Made by a program: the position numbers and the translations under genes
Source of the DNA: Zhengella sp020637775
Lineage (GTDB): Bacteria; Pseudomonadota; Alphaproteobacteria; Rhizobiales; Rhizobiaceae
Reading direction: 5' to 3'
Length of the DNA: 64,000 bases
Assembly: GCF_041397485.1 (NCBI RefSeq)
Contig: NZ_JAWKWO010000005.1
Coordinates: 1 to 64,000 of the forward strand
The notes under the pieces: model-generated
Database searches by the model: none
What the model was told of the DNA's origin: nothing
Seen by the model: only the letters and a program-made list of their open reading frames with translations
In this document: positions 53,902 to 63,014 of the stretch, in pieces
Numbering within the stretch: the stretch's first letter is position 1
Layout: the number at the start of each line of letters is the position of its first letter

Positions 53902-54050
53902 GGGCTTGCTCTCCTGATTGGCCCGGTCTGGCCGAGCGGGCCGGTTGCATCGGCGCGCAAGCTGGTTTACCGAGTTTCGACACGGGCGCAAGCAAGTGAA
54001 GCGCCCCGTCCGCCAGATTTCACCTTGCGGGCCCAACGAAGGAGATTGCG

Positions 54051-54548
54051 TTGCGTTCCTGTGAATTCAAGACCCTTCCGCCCATGCGCGCGGCCCTGGT
54101 GGCCGCAGGCGTGGCTTCGCTGGCCGTCCTGGCGGGCTGCAATGCAAGCCAGACCCTTTCGCCTTCCGAGACCCTGACACAGGGTTACGTGATGGATGAG
54201 CAGGCGCTCGAACTGGTGCCGGTGGGATCGTCGCGCGAGCAGGTGCTGCTGGCACTGGGCACGCCCTCGACCACCTCGACCTTCGAGAACGAGGTGTTCT
54301 ACTACATTTCGCAGAAGCGCCAGCGCCCGGTTGCCTTCATGAAGCCGCGCCTTGTGGATCAGCGCATCCTCACCATCTTCTTCGGTGAGGACGGACGCGT
54401 GGCGAGTATCGCCAATTACGGCCTGCAGGACGGCAAGGTGTTCGACTTCATGTCACGGACGACGCCGGTCGCCAGCCGCGAGACCTCGTTCATCGGCCAG
54501 ATGCTGACCGGGCTTGGCCGGGCCCCAGCCCGCCTGCCGGGAACCTGA
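54051..54548 (+). CDS. bamE: Outer membrane assembly lipoprotein BamE (SmpA/OmlA)
   Basis: A 165-residue lipoprotein of the BAM complex that helps insert outer-membrane proteins. A signal peptide ends in the lipobox SLAVLAGC, with cysteine at about residue 30. The SmpA/OmlA domain follows: QALELVPVGSSREQVLLALG and STFENEVFYYISQKRQR. The start is TTG 54051, with GGAG eight bases upstream; ATG 54084 is an alternative and would still give a signal peptide. It is followed by a strong terminator. Confidence 0.9.
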   Translation: MRSCEFKTLPPMRAALVAAGVASLAVLAGCNASQTLSPSETLTQGYVMDEQALELVPVGSSREQVLLALGTPSTTSTFENEVFYYISQKRQRPVAFMKPRLVDQRILTIFFGEDGRVASIANYGLQDGKVFDFMSRTTPVASRETSFIGQMLTGLGRAPARLPGT

Positions 54549-54608
54549 CCGGCGGATTTCCTGCGGCGAACCACATTGCCGCGGTCTGTTTCCGTTTCGC
54601 AAATGAAG

Positions 54609-54643
54609 AAACCCCGCGGATCGCTCCGCGGGGTTTCGTTTTT
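54609..54643 (+). terminator. Intrinsic terminator of bamE (possibly bidirectional)
   Basis: A 12-pair perfect stem, AAACCCCGCGGA with TCCGCGGGGTTT, encloses a four-base loop and is followed by CGTTTTT on the plus strand. hppA converges on it from the minus strand 18 bases away, so it may serve both genes. Confidence 0.88.
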
Positions 54644-54660
54644 CAACCGGATAGGCCTGT

Positions 54661-56799
54661 TCAGTGCGCCAGGACGGCGAGCAGAAGCAGGGCCATGATG
54701 TTGGTGATCTTGATGGCTGGGTTGACGGCCGGACCGGCGGTGTCCTTGTAGGGATCGCCCACCGTGTCGCCGGTGACGGAGGCCTTGTGGGCTTCCGAAC
54801 CCTTGACGTGCTTGACGCCATCCTTGTCGACAAAGCCGTCCTCGAAGGACTTCTTGGCATTGTCCCAGGCGCCGCCGCCCGAGGTCATGGAGATGGCGAC
54901 GAACAGGCCGTTGACGATCACGCCGAGCAGCGAGGCACCGAGCGCGGCGAAGGCGGATGCCTTGGAACCGGAGATCAGCAGCACGCCGAAATAGACCACC
55001 AGCGGCGCCAGCACCGGAAGCAGCGACGGGATGATCATTTCCTTGATCGCCGCACGGGTGAGCATGTCGACGGCACGGCCGTAATCCGGTTTTTCCTTGC
55101 CTTCCATGATGCCCGGCTTCTCGCGGAACTGCCTGCGCACTTCCTCGACAACCGCACCGCCGGCGCGGCCCACCGCCGTCATGGCAATGCCGCCGAACAG
55201 GTAGGGGATGAGACCGCCGAAGATCAGGCCGGCAACGACATAGGGATTGGACAGTTCGAACGAGACCTGGCCGATATCGGCGAAGTACGGATACTGTTCC
55301 GCATTCTGCGTGAAGAACTGCAGGTCGTAGGAATAGGCCGCGAAGAGCACCAGCGCGCCGAGACCGGCCGAGCCGATGGCGTAGCCCTTGGTAACGGCCT
55401 TGGTGGTATTGCCGACGGCATCCAGCGCGTCGGTGGTCTGGCGAACCTCCGGCGGCAGGTCTGACATTTCGGCGATGCCGCCGGCATTGTCGGTGACCGG
55501 GCCGAAAGCATCGAGAGCCACGATCATGCCGGCAATGCCGAGCATGGCGGTGACCGCGATGCCGGTGCCGAACAGGCCGCCAAGCTGGAAGGTGGCGATG
55601 ATGCCGCCGACGATGACGATGGCCGGCAGGGCCGTCGATTCCAGCGAGATGGCAAGGCCCTGGATGACGTTGGTGCCGTGGCCGGTGACCGAGGCCTGGG
55701 AGATGGAATTGACCGGGCGTTTGTTGGTGCCCGTATAGTATTCCGTGATCACCACGATCAGCGCCGTGACGATGAGGCCGATGATGCCGCAGATGAACAG
55801 GTTGGTGCCGTTGAGCACCGCGCCATTGGTCGTGGTCAGGTCACCCCAGCCGATGGAAAACTGGTTGGCGATGCCAAGGCCGACGATGGACAGCAGGCCG
55901 GTGACAATCAGGCCCTTGTAGAGCGCGCCCATGATCGAGCCGTTGGCGCCCAGCTTCACGAAGAAGGTGCCGATGATGGATGTGATGATCGACATGGCGC
56001 AGATCAGCAGCGGATAGATCATCACCGAGGAGAGGACCTCGCTGCCGGCAAAGAAGATGGCGCCGAGCACCATGGTGGCGACGACCGTCACCGCATAGGT
56101 CTCGAACAGGTCGGCAGCCATGCCGGCGCAGTCGCCGACATTGTCGCCCACATTGTCGGCGATGGTGGCAGGGTTGCGCGGATCGTCTTCCGGAATACCG
56201 GCTTCGACCTTGCCCACGAGGTCGCCGCCGACGTCGGCGCCCTTGGTGAAGATGCCGCCGCCCAGACGGGCGAAGATGGAGATGAGCGAGGCGCCGAAAC
56301 CGAGTGCGACAAGGGCGTCAATGACCGTGCGGTCGCCGGAGGCATAGCCCATCGGGCCGACCAGGATCCAGTAATAGACAGAGACGCCGAGCAGGGCGAG
56401 GCCGGCAACCAGCATGCCCGTGATGGCGCCCGACTTGAAGGCGATGTCGAGGCCGCCGGCCAGCGAATTGGCCGAGGCCTGCGCCGTGCGCACATTGGCG
56501 CGAACGGACACGTGCATGCCGATGAAGCCGGCCGCGCCGGACAGGATGGCGCCGATCAGGAAACCGATGGCCGCCGTGCCGGACAACAGAAGCCAGGCCA
56601 GGACGAAAACGACCGCACCGACGATGGCGATGGTCGTATACTGACGGGTGAGATAGGCCTGTGCACCCTCACGCACATAGCCAGCGATCTCCTGCATGCG
56701 GGCATTGCCCTGGTCGGCGGCCATCACCGACTGGGTTGCCCAGATCGCATAAACAACGGACAGGAGTCCGCATGCGATGACAAGGTAAAGCATGGTCAT
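54661..56799 (-). CDS. hppA: Membrane-bound proton-translocating pyrophosphatase
   Basis: Hydrolyses pyrophosphate and pumps protons across the inner membrane. The 712-residue protein has 16 predicted helices. Catalytic motifs are GGGIFTKGADVGGDLVGKVE with DDPRNPATIADNVGDNVGD, and the later DAFGPVTDNAGGIAEM. The diagnostic site GNTTKAVTKGYAIGSA carries lysine where potassium-dependent enzymes have alanine, which marks the potassium-independent type. The start is ATG 56799, with GAGGAGGAAG upstream (ATG 56793 also possible). Confidence 0.96.
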   Translation of the reverse strand: MTMLYLVIACGLLSVVYAIWATQSVMAADQGNARMQEIAGYVREGAQAYLTRQYTTIAIVGAVVFVLAWLLLSGTAAIGFLIGAILSGAAGFIGMHVSVRANVRTAQASANSLAGGLDIAFKSGAITGMLVAGLALLGVSVYYWILVGPMGYASGDRTVIDALVALGFGASLISIFARLGGGIFTKGADVGGDLVGKVEAGIPEDDPRNPATIADNVGDNVGDCAGMAADLFETYAVTVVATMVLGAIFFAGSEVLSSVMIYPLLICAMSIITSIIGTFFVKLGANGSIMGALYKGLIVTGLLSIVGLGIANQFSIGWGDLTTTNGAVLNGTNLFICGIIGLIVTALIVVITEYYTGTNKRPVNSISQASVTGHGTNVIQGLAISLESTALPAIVIVGGIIATFQLGGLFGTGIAVTAMLGIAGMIVALDAFGPVTDNAGGIAEMSDLPPEVRQTTDALDAVGNTTKAVTKGYAIGSAGLGALVLFAAYSYDLQFFTQNAEQYPYFADIGQVSFELSNPYVVAGLIFGGLIPYLFGGIAMTAVGRAGGAVVEEVRRQFREKPGIMEGKEKPDYGRAVDMLTRAAIKEMIIPSLLPVLAPLVVYFGVLLISGSKASAFAALGASLLGVIVNGLFVAISMTSGGGAWDNAKKSFEDGFVDKDGVKHVKGSEAHKASVTGDTVGDPYKDTAGPAVNPAIKITNIMALLLLAVLAH

Positions 56800-57014
56800 T
56801 GAAAGAACTTCCTCCTCATGGCCGGCCTGCGAGACCCCCGAAGCCGGCCCGTGACAATTTCCCGGGCCAGGACAGGCCTGGCTCCGCGGGACCGGGGCGG
56901 ATCATGCGTTTCGCCTCAAGGCGCGTCAAGAACGCAAAAAGACGCTATGCCCCGCTTTCCTCACGAAATGCGGGCGGCACTCACCTTTTTCGCCTTGCAT
57001 GGCAAGGACTGCTG

Positions 57015-58232
57015 TCAGGAGATCGCTTCGCCGCCGCGTTCACGCAGGACGAGCAGGAAACCAAGGGCCACGAGGCAGAACAGCACAACGGGGAAGATGA
57101 TCCAGTTGAGCATGTCCCAACCACCGGCATTGTAGACCTGGCCGGACATCAGCGACGCGAAGGCAACGGTGCCGAAGAGCATGAAGTCATGGGCGCCCTG
57201 GACCTTGTTCTTCTCGGCGGCGGTATAGGTTTCCGCCACCATGGCCGTGGCGCCGATGAAGCCGAAATTCCAGCCGACACCCAGAAGGATCAGCGCCAGC
57301 CAGAACTGCCAGAGCGCGATGCCGGACAGGGCCACGATGGCGCAGCCGATCAGCAGCACCATGCCGGTGGCCACGATCGTTTCCTTGCCGAAGCGGGCAA
57401 TCAGCCGGCCTGTGAAGAAAGAGGGCGCGAACATGGCCATCACATGCCAGGAAATGCCGAGCGTGGCCTCGTCCGGCGTGAAGCCGCATCCCACCATGGC
57501 CAGCGGTGCGCCGGTCATCACGAAGCTCATCAGGGCATAGGACCCGATGGCGCAAACCAGCGCGACGGCAAAGCGCGGCTGGCGCATGATGACGGACAGC
57601 GGCCGGGCCGGAGCGTCCTCAAGCACGGTCGGGTCGCTCACCTGATCGCGGGGAAGGCGCAGCAAGGAGAGCACGAGGACGCCGAGCAGGCCCAGTGCGA
57701 TGATGCCGGCATAGGCGCCGGCAAAGCTCACCGGCGCAAACGCATCACGCGTGAAGATCACCATTTGAGGGCCGATGATGGCAGCGAACACCCCTCCGCC
57801 CAGCACCCAGGAAATGGCTTTCGGCTTGAAGGCATGCGGCGCGTTGTCGGCGGCTGCGAAGCGGTATTGCTGCACGAAGGAGCCGCCGAGGCCCACGAGA
57901 ACGAGACAAGCGGCGAAGGCCCAGAAAGACCCCTGGAAAATGGCCAGCGCGGCCAGCGCGCCGCCAAGCGCGGTGATGGATGCGCCCGACATGAACCCGT
58001 AGCGGCGGCCGACCGCGCGCATGAGTGCCGCTGCCGGCAGCGCGCCCAGCGCCACGCCGAGATTGTAGCCGGTGACCGGAGCGGTGGCGAGCGACTTGTC
58101 GGGGCCGAGCAGGTAGACGCCGGTCAACGCGCCCATCGAGATGGCAACCGGCGCCGCCGCCCCGACAACCGATTGCGCCGCGGCCAGGATCAGCGCCGTC
58201 CGGCGGGCTTCCCGCTCGAGTGCAGTCGTCAT
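57015..58232 (-). CDS. Major facilitator superfamily transporter
   Basis: A 405-residue inner-membrane transporter with 12 predicted helices. The loop after helix 2 has the MFS motif A variant GRRYGFMSGA, and helix 4-5 reads as usual for this superfamily. The substrate is unknown. The start at ATG 58232 overlaps the nusB stop by four bases (ATGA). MFS genes of this kind follow nusB in many Hyphomicrobiales, and no link to riboflavin is proven, although the rib genes lie just upstream. Confidence 0.88.
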   Translation of the reverse strand: MTTALEREARRTALILAAAQSVVGAAAPVAISMGALTGVYLLGPDKSLATAPVTGYNLGVALGALPAAALMRAVGRRYGFMSGASITALGGALAALAIFQGSFWAFAACLVLVGLGGSFVQQYRFAAADNAPHAFKPKAISWVLGGGVFAAIIGPQMVIFTRDAFAPVSFAGAYAGIIALGLLGVLVLSLLRLPRDQVSDPTVLEDAPARPLSVIMRQPRFAVALVCAIGSYALMSFVMTGAPLAMVGCGFTPDEATLGISWHVMAMFAPSFFTGRLIARFGKETIVATGMVLLIGCAIVALSGIALWQFWLALILLGVGWNFGFIGATAMVAETYTAAEKNKVQGAHDFMLFGTVAFASLMSGQVYNAGGWDMLNWIIFPVVLFCLVALGFLLVLRERGGEAIS

Positions 58233-58726
58233 CTCGCCCTGCCTTTCGTGTCCGTGCGCACCCGCCCGGCAACCCGGTCGAGCACCGCATTGACGAGGCC
58301 GGGTTCCTCGGCCTCGTAGAAGGCCTTGGCGATATCGACATATTCGGTGACGATCACCGCGATCGGCACATCCTGCTTCTTCATCAGTTCAAAGACACCG
58401 GCGCGCAGGATGGCGCGCAGCGTGGAATCCACCCGCGAAAGAGGCCAGCTCTCGGGCAGGCTCTGGTGAATCACCGGATCGATCTGGCGCTGGTTGTCCA
58501 CCACCCCGGCAATGATCATGCGGAACCATTGCGGGTCGGCATCGCGGTAGAGATCGCCGTCGACTTCCTTGCCAAGCCGGAAACTCTCGTATTCCGAGGC
58601 GATTTCCAGCAGGCCGACGCCGGTCACATCCATCTGGTAAAGGGCCTGCACGGCGGCAAGGCGGGCAGCGCCGCGCTTGTTGGCAGGTTTGGTCTCGCGT
58701 TGCGGCTTGCCGTTTTCGTCAGTCAC
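58229..58726 (-). CDS. nusB: Transcription antitermination factor NusB
   Basis: A 165-residue RNA-binding protein that works with NusE (S10) in antitermination of ribosomal RNA operons. The helical-bundle signatures are KRGAARLAAVQALYQMDVTG, LRAILRAGVFELM and VPIAVIVTEYVDIAKAF. The start is ATG 58726, three bases after the ribH stop in transcription order, and the downstream MFS gene overlaps its stop. The ribH-nusB order is conserved across bacteria. Confidence 0.95.
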   Translation of the reverse strand: MTDENGKPQRETKPANKRGAARLAAVQALYQMDVTGVGLLEIASEYESFRLGKEVDGDLYRDADPQWFRMIIAGVVDNQRQIDPVIHQSLPESWPLSRVDSTLRAILRAGVFELMKKQDVPIAVIVTEYVDIAKAFYEAEEPGLVNAVLDRVAGRVRTDTKGRAR

Positions 58727-58729
58727 GGT

Positions 58730-59167
58730 TCAGGCTCCGAACGTCTTTTTCAGGTCGATCATGGCGAGCGCGGCACGGGCGGCGAAACCGCCCTTGTCGG
58801 ACTCGGACTTGCGCGCCCGCGCCCAGGCCTGGTCACCGTTCTCGGTGGTCAGGATGCCGTTGCCGATGGCCAGACGCTTGTCGACGGTCAGGTCCATGAT
58901 GGCGCGGCAGGATTCATTGGCGACGATGTCGAAATGGTAGGTCTCGCCCCGGATGACGACACCGAGCGCGACGTAGCCGTCATAGGTCTTCTTGCCCTTG
59001 GCTGCGAGCGCGATGGCACCGGGCACTTCCAGGGCACCCATGACCGTCACGACATCCCAGGTCGCACCGGCCGCTTCGAGGGCTGCGGTGGCGCCTTCCA
59101 GCAAGGCATCGGACAGTTCATCGTAGAAACGGGCCTCGACAACGAGGAGATGGGGGGCTTTCGCCAT
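58730..59167 (-). CDS. ribH: 6,7-dimethyl-8-ribityllumazine synthase
   Basis: Penultimate enzyme of riboflavin synthesis. The 145-residue protein has VVEARFYDELSDALLEGA at the start, the substrate-site segment MGALEVPGAIALAAK, and GVVIRGETYHFDIVANES with the catalytic histidine. The start is ATG 59167 with GGAG upstream; a longer frame to 59224 is not supported. nusB follows three bases later. Confidence 0.95.
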   Translation of the reverse strand: MAKAPHLLVVEARFYDELSDALLEGATAALEAAGATWDVVTVMGALEVPGAIALAAKGKKTYDGYVALGVVIRGETYHFDIVANESCRAIMDLTVDKRLAIGNGILTTENGDQAWARARKSESDKGGFAARAALAMIDLKKTFGA

Positions 59168-59220
59168 GGACCGGGAGCTCCAACAGGGTACAGGACTTTC
59201 AGGCGCGCGGGCGCGAGGCG

Positions 59221-59838
59221 TCAATAGGACGCTTTGTCCGCATCCGCAAGCCGCGCCGCATAACGCGCCATGGTGTCGACCTCAAGATTGACCCTGTCGC
59301 CCGGCTGGCGCTCGCCCCATGTCGTCACGCCCAGCGTGTGGTCGATCAGCAGCACGTCGAAACGGTTGCCATCCACGCCGTTGACCGTCAGGGACGTGCC
59401 ATCCAGCGCGACCGATCCTTTCGGCGCGATGAAGCGGGCAAATTCGCTGGGCGCCTCAAGGGTGAAACGCACGGCGTCGCCTTCCGCCTGCCGGGCAAGG
59501 ATCGCAGCCATGCCGTCGACATGGCCGGAGACGATGTGGCCGCCCAGTTCATCGCCCACCTTGAGCGCCCGTTCCAGATTGACACGCGTGCCCGGCTTCC
59601 AGCCGCCGATGGTCGTCAGGCGCAGGGCTTCCTCCCAGGCCTCGACCTCGTACCAGCGTTCCGCATCGCCCGGTTCCGGCAAGGCGACGACGGTGAGACA
59701 GACACCGGCATGGGCGATGGACGCGCCGATGTCGATGGTCGCCGGATCGTGGGATGTCGCCATGCGAAGCCGCACGCCGCCGGCGCGCGGCTCGACCCGC
59801 TCAACGGTACCCACATCGGTGACAATTCCGGTAAACAT
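59221..59838 (-). CDS. ribE: Riboflavin synthase, alpha subunit
   Basis: Converts two lumazine molecules to riboflavin and a pyrimidine. The 205-residue protein has two similar barrels, starting MFTGIVTDVGTVERVEPRAG, with SIAHAGVCLTVV and HIVSGHVDGMAAI in the first and VALDGTSLTVNGVDG in the second. The start is ATG 59838, which overlaps the ribD stop (TGATG), so the two are coupled. ribH follows 53 bases later. Confidence 0.95.
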   Translation of the reverse strand: MFTGIVTDVGTVERVEPRAGGVRLRMATSHDPATIDIGASIAHAGVCLTVVALPEPGDAERWYEVEAWEEALRLTTIGGWKPGTRVNLERALKVGDELGGHIVSGHVDGMAAILARQAEGDAVRFTLEAPSEFARFIAPKGSVALDGTSLTVNGVDGNRFDVLLIDHTLGVTTWGERQPGDRVNLEVDTMARYAARLADADKASY

Positions 59839-60959
59839 CAGCGTGCCCTCGTCCATTCGCGATAGGTGTCTTGCCCGAATTGTGCCTGCCGGTGCAGATC
59901 AAAGGCCGGCGGCACGGTGGCTGGTGTCAGCGGCGCGCGCACGCCGCCCATGCCGATCCGCATCCGGCTTTCAAAAATGCAGATGCGGTCGACCAGGTCT
60001 TCGTCAAGGAACCGGCGCGCCGTGACAGCGCCGCCCTCCACGAACAAGGTCGAAATGCCGCGCGCGGCCAGGTCTTCCATGAGTTCGGGCAGGCAGATGC
60101 GGCCATTCATCAGATCGACGGCGAGAAAGTCGACGCCGCAATCAGCCAGCGCCGCGCGCCGTTGCGCGTTCGCGTCCGCCGCCGCGGCGATCCAGACCGG
60201 GACGGTGCGCGCCGAGCGGGCGAGGCGCGAGGAAACCGGTGTGCGCAGCCCCTTGTCGAGCACGATGCGGATGGGCGAACGGTCTTCCATGCCGGGCAGG
60301 CGGCATGTCAGTTCCGGATCGTCGGCAGCGGCCGTGCCGGCGCCGACGAGAATGGCATCCGTCCCGGCGCGCAGCGCATGGACCTGGGCGCGGGAGATCT
60401 CGCCGGTGATCGCGATCTGGCCCCGCCCTTCCAGCCCGATCATGCCATCGGCGGAGACCGCCAGTTTCAAGGTGACTTCCGGCCGCATGGACGAGGACCG
60501 CATCAGGTAACCGGCCATGAGATCGGCCGCTTCGCGCGCCAGAACGCCTTCGGTGACCTGCAGTCCGGCGGCGCGCAGAATGGCCGCGCCCTTGCCCGAC
60601 ACGCGGGGATCGGGATCGCTGGCTGCGATGACCACGCGGGCGATGCCGGCATCAACGAGCGCGTTGGCGCAGGGCGGGGTTCGGCCATGATGGGCGCAGG
60701 GCTCCAGCGTGACATAGGCGGTGGCGCCACGGGCCTTTCCGCCTGCCTCTTCCAGGGCTTGCGGTTCGGCATGGGGGCGGCCGCCGAGCGCCGTGACACC
60801 GGAGCCGACGATGACCGGTCCGGCCCCCTCATCCCGCACGATCAGCGTCCCGACCGAGGGATTGGTGCCGGTCAGGCCCAGATGCTTGCGGGACAGGCGG
60901 ATGGCAGCGGCCATGAAGCGCCGGTCTGCCGCCTCACCGGGCGCGAACAAAACCGGCAT
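59838..60959 (-). CDS. ribD: Bifunctional riboflavin deaminase/reductase RibD
   Basis: Carries out the second and third steps of riboflavin synthesis. The N-terminal deaminase domain (about 1-145) has the zinc motif HAEPQAL and PCAHHGRTPPC. The C-terminal reductase domain shows VTLKLAVSADGMIG and FVEGGAVTARRFLDEDLVD. The 373-residue length is normal. The start is ATG 60959, five bases after the nrdR stop. Confidence 0.95.
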   Translation of the reverse strand: MPVLFAPGEAADRRFMAAAIRLSRKHLGLTGTNPSVGTLIVRDEGAGPVIVGSGVTALGGRPHAEPQALEEAGGKARGATAYVTLEPCAHHGRTPPCANALVDAGIARVVIAASDPDPRVSGKGAAILRAAGLQVTEGVLAREAADLMAGYLMRSSSMRPEVTLKLAVSADGMIGLEGRGQIAITGEISRAQVHALRAGTDAILVGAGTAAADDPELTCRLPGMEDRSPIRIVLDKGLRTPVSSRLARSARTVPVWIAAAADANAQRRAALADCGVDFLAVDLMNGRICLPELMEDLAARGISTLFVEGGAVTARRFLDEDLVDRICIFESRMRIGMGGVRAPLTPATVPPAFDLHRQAQFGQDTYREWTRAR

Positions 60960-60964
60960 GGACG

Positions 60965-61444
60965 CTATCTCCCGCTTTCCGGCGCGGCCGCATCCTCACC
61001 GCCCAGTTCACCGAGGAGTTCCTGGAAGTCGCGCGCTTCGCGGAAGTTGCGGTAAACGGATGCATAGCGCACATAGGCCACGTCATCGAGCGCCTTCAGC
61101 GCCTCCATGACAAGCTGGCCGATCTCGTCGGCCTTGATCTCGGATTCGCCTGAGCTTTCAAGCTGGCGCACGATGCCGGAGACGGCGCGCTCGACACGGT
61201 CCGGATCGACATTGCGCTTGCGCAACGCAATATCGAAGGAACGCATCAGCTTGTCGCGGTCAAAGGGCACCTTGCGGCCCGAGCGCTTGACCACGACGAG
61301 GTCGCGCAATTGCACCCGCTCGAACGTGGTGAAGCGGCCGCCGCAATCCGGGCAGACGCGGCGGCGGCGGATCGCGGCGCCATCCTCGGCGGGCCTGGAA
61401 TCCTTCACCTGGGTGTCTTCGGACTGACAATAGGGGCAGCGCAT
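60965..61444 (-). CDS. nrdR: Transcriptional repressor NrdR
   Basis: A 159-residue regulator of ribonucleotide reductase genes that senses ATP/dATP. The N-terminal zinc ribbon has MRCPYCQSEDTQVKDSRP and VCPDCGGRFTTFERV. The ATP-cone domain follows: VVVKRSGRKVPFDRDKLMRS and DDVAYVRYASVYRNF. The start is ATG 61444. It begins the nrdR-ribD-ribE-ribH-nusB series and lies just after the glyA terminator. Confidence 0.96.
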   Translation of the reverse strand: MRCPYCQSEDTQVKDSRPAEDGAAIRRRRVCPDCGGRFTTFERVQLRDLVVVKRSGRKVPFDRDKLMRSFDIALRKRNVDPDRVERAVSGIVRQLESSGESEIKADEIGQLVMEALKALDDVAYVRYASVYRNFREARDFQELLGELGGEDAAAPESGR

Positions 61445-61445
61445 G

Positions 61446-61478
61446 AAAAAGCCTCGCGGTACGACACCGCGAGGCTTT
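61446..61478 (-). terminator. Intrinsic terminator of glyA
   Basis: AAAGCCTCGCGGT and ACCGCGAGGCTTT form a 13-pair stem around a five-base loop, followed on the minus strand by further T. It begins about 38 bases past the glyA stop and just before nrdR. Confidence 0.88.
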
Positions 61479-61515
61479 AGCCGGATTCGACCGGTTTGGG
61501 AATGGCGGCGGCCGA

Positions 61516-62808
61516 TCAGCCCAGGTAGGGATACATGGGGAAGCGGCCGGTCATGGCGACGACCTTGTCGCGCACAGCGGCTTCCACGGCCGCGTTGCCC
61601 TCATCGGAATTGGCCGCCTTGAGCCCGTCGAGCACTTCCGAGATCAGGTTGCCGATCTCGGTGAATTCGGCTTCGCCGAAGCCGCGCGTCGTGCCGGCCG
61701 GCGTGCCGAGGCGGATGCCGGAGGTGACGAAAGGCTTTTCCGGATCGAAGGGGATGCCGTTCTTGTTGCAGGTGATGTTGGCGCGGCCCAGAGCCGCCTC
61801 GGCGCGCTTGCCGGTGGCATTCTTCGGACGCAGGTCAACCAGCATGGAGTGGTTGTCGGTGCCGCCGGAAACGATGTCGAGACCGTTGCCCTTGAGCGAG
61901 GCAGCCAGCGCCTTGGAATTGGCCACGACACTGGCGGCGTAGTCCTTGAAGCCCGGCTCCAGCGCTTCCCTGAAGGCCACGGCCTTGGCGGCGATGACAT
62001 GCATCAGCGGCCCGCCCTGAAGGCCGGGGAACACCGCCGAGTTGATCTTCTTGGCGATGGCCTCGTCATTGGTGAGGATGAGACCGCCGCGCGGCCCGCG
62101 CAGCGACTTGTGCGTGGTGGAGGTGACCACATGGGCATGGGGCACCGGCGAGGGATGCACGCCGCCGGCGACAAGACCGGCGATGTGCGCCATGTCGACC
62201 ATCAGGTAGGCGCCGACGGAATCGGCGATCTCGCGGAAGCGCTTCCAGTCCCAGATGCGCGAATAGGCTGTGCCGCCGGCAATGATGAGCCTGGGCTTGT
62301 ATTCCTCGGCCTTGGCGGCGATGTCGTCCATGTCGAGGCGGTGGTCCTCCTGGCGCACGCCATAGGAGACCACGTTGAACCACTTGCCCGACATGTTGAC
62401 CGGGGAGCCGTGGGTCAGGTGACCGCCGGAATTGAGGTCGAGACCCATGAAGGTGTCGCCGGGCTGAAGCAGGGCGAGAAAGACGGCCTGGTTCATCTGC
62501 GAGCCGGAATTGGGCTGGACATTGGCAAAACCGGCATTGAACAGCGTCTTGGCGCGCTCGATGGCCAGGGTCTCTGCAACATCGACGAACTGGCAGCCGC
62601 CATAGTAGCGCTTGCCCGGATAGCCCTCGGCATACTTGTTCGTCATGATCGAGCCCTGCGCCTCCAGCACCGCACGGCTGACGATGTTCTCTGAGGCGAT
62701 CAGCTCGATCTCATGGCGCTGGCGGCCAAGCTCGTCGCGGATGGCTCCGAAGATTTCCGGATCGATCTCTTCCAGCGGGGCGGAAAAGAAAGCGCGCGTA
62801 TCGGACAT
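61516..62808 (-). CDS. glyA: Serine hydroxymethyltransferase
   Basis: PLP enzyme that interconverts serine and glycine and feeds one-carbon units. The 430-residue protein has IELIASENIVSRAVLEAQGS, TNKYAEGYPGKRYYGGC, and the PLP lysine in VTSTTHKSLRGPRGG. The start is ATG 62808, with GGAAGGGACC upstream; a longer frame to 62904 lacks support. No riboswitch-like structure was apparent upstream. The terminator at 61446-61478 separates it from nrdR. Confidence 0.97.
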   Translation of the reverse strand: MSDTRAFFSAPLEEIDPEIFGAIRDELGRQRHEIELIASENIVSRAVLEAQGSIMTNKYAEGYPGKRYYGGCQFVDVAETLAIERAKTLFNAGFANVQPNSGSQMNQAVFLALLQPGDTFMGLDLNSGGHLTHGSPVNMSGKWFNVVSYGVRQEDHRLDMDDIAAKAEEYKPRLIIAGGTAYSRIWDWKRFREIADSVGAYLMVDMAHIAGLVAGGVHPSPVPHAHVVTSTTHKSLRGPRGGLILTNDEAIAKKINSAVFPGLQGGPLMHVIAAKAVAFREALEPGFKDYAASVVANSKALAASLKGNGLDIVSGGTDNHSMLVDLRPKNATGKRAEAALGRANITCNKNGIPFDPEKPFVTSGIRLGTPAGTTRGFGEAEFTEIGNLISEVLDGLKAANSDEGNAAVEAAVRDKVVAMTGRFPMYPYLG

Positions 62809-62950
62809 GCTGTGTGGTCCCTTCCTGTCAGCGGTCTCGGGAGAAACGAGAGCGCGGCTTATCACAGTTTCTCGCGGCCTGCCACTTGCCGCGTGCGCAA
62901 ACAATGCGGACGGTTTTTCGCCCGCCGGCGCCGGACCATAGCGCCATGCA

Positions 62951-62980
62951 AAACGCCGCCCCGCATGGCGGAGCGGCGTT
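62951..62980 (-). terminator. Intrinsic terminator of the L,D-transpeptidase gene
   Basis: AACGCCGC and GCGGCGTT form an eight-pair stem around a 14-base loop, followed on the minus strand by TTTTG. It lies about 34 bases past the stop codon. Confidence 0.7.
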
Positions 62981-63014
62981 CATACCCTTCTTTGCGACAC
63001 GCTTCGCGCGCGCC

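Noticed and set aside
62809..62940. Possible riboswitch upstream of glyA
   Set aside because: The leader is short and no tandem glycine aptamer or other known fold could be recognised.
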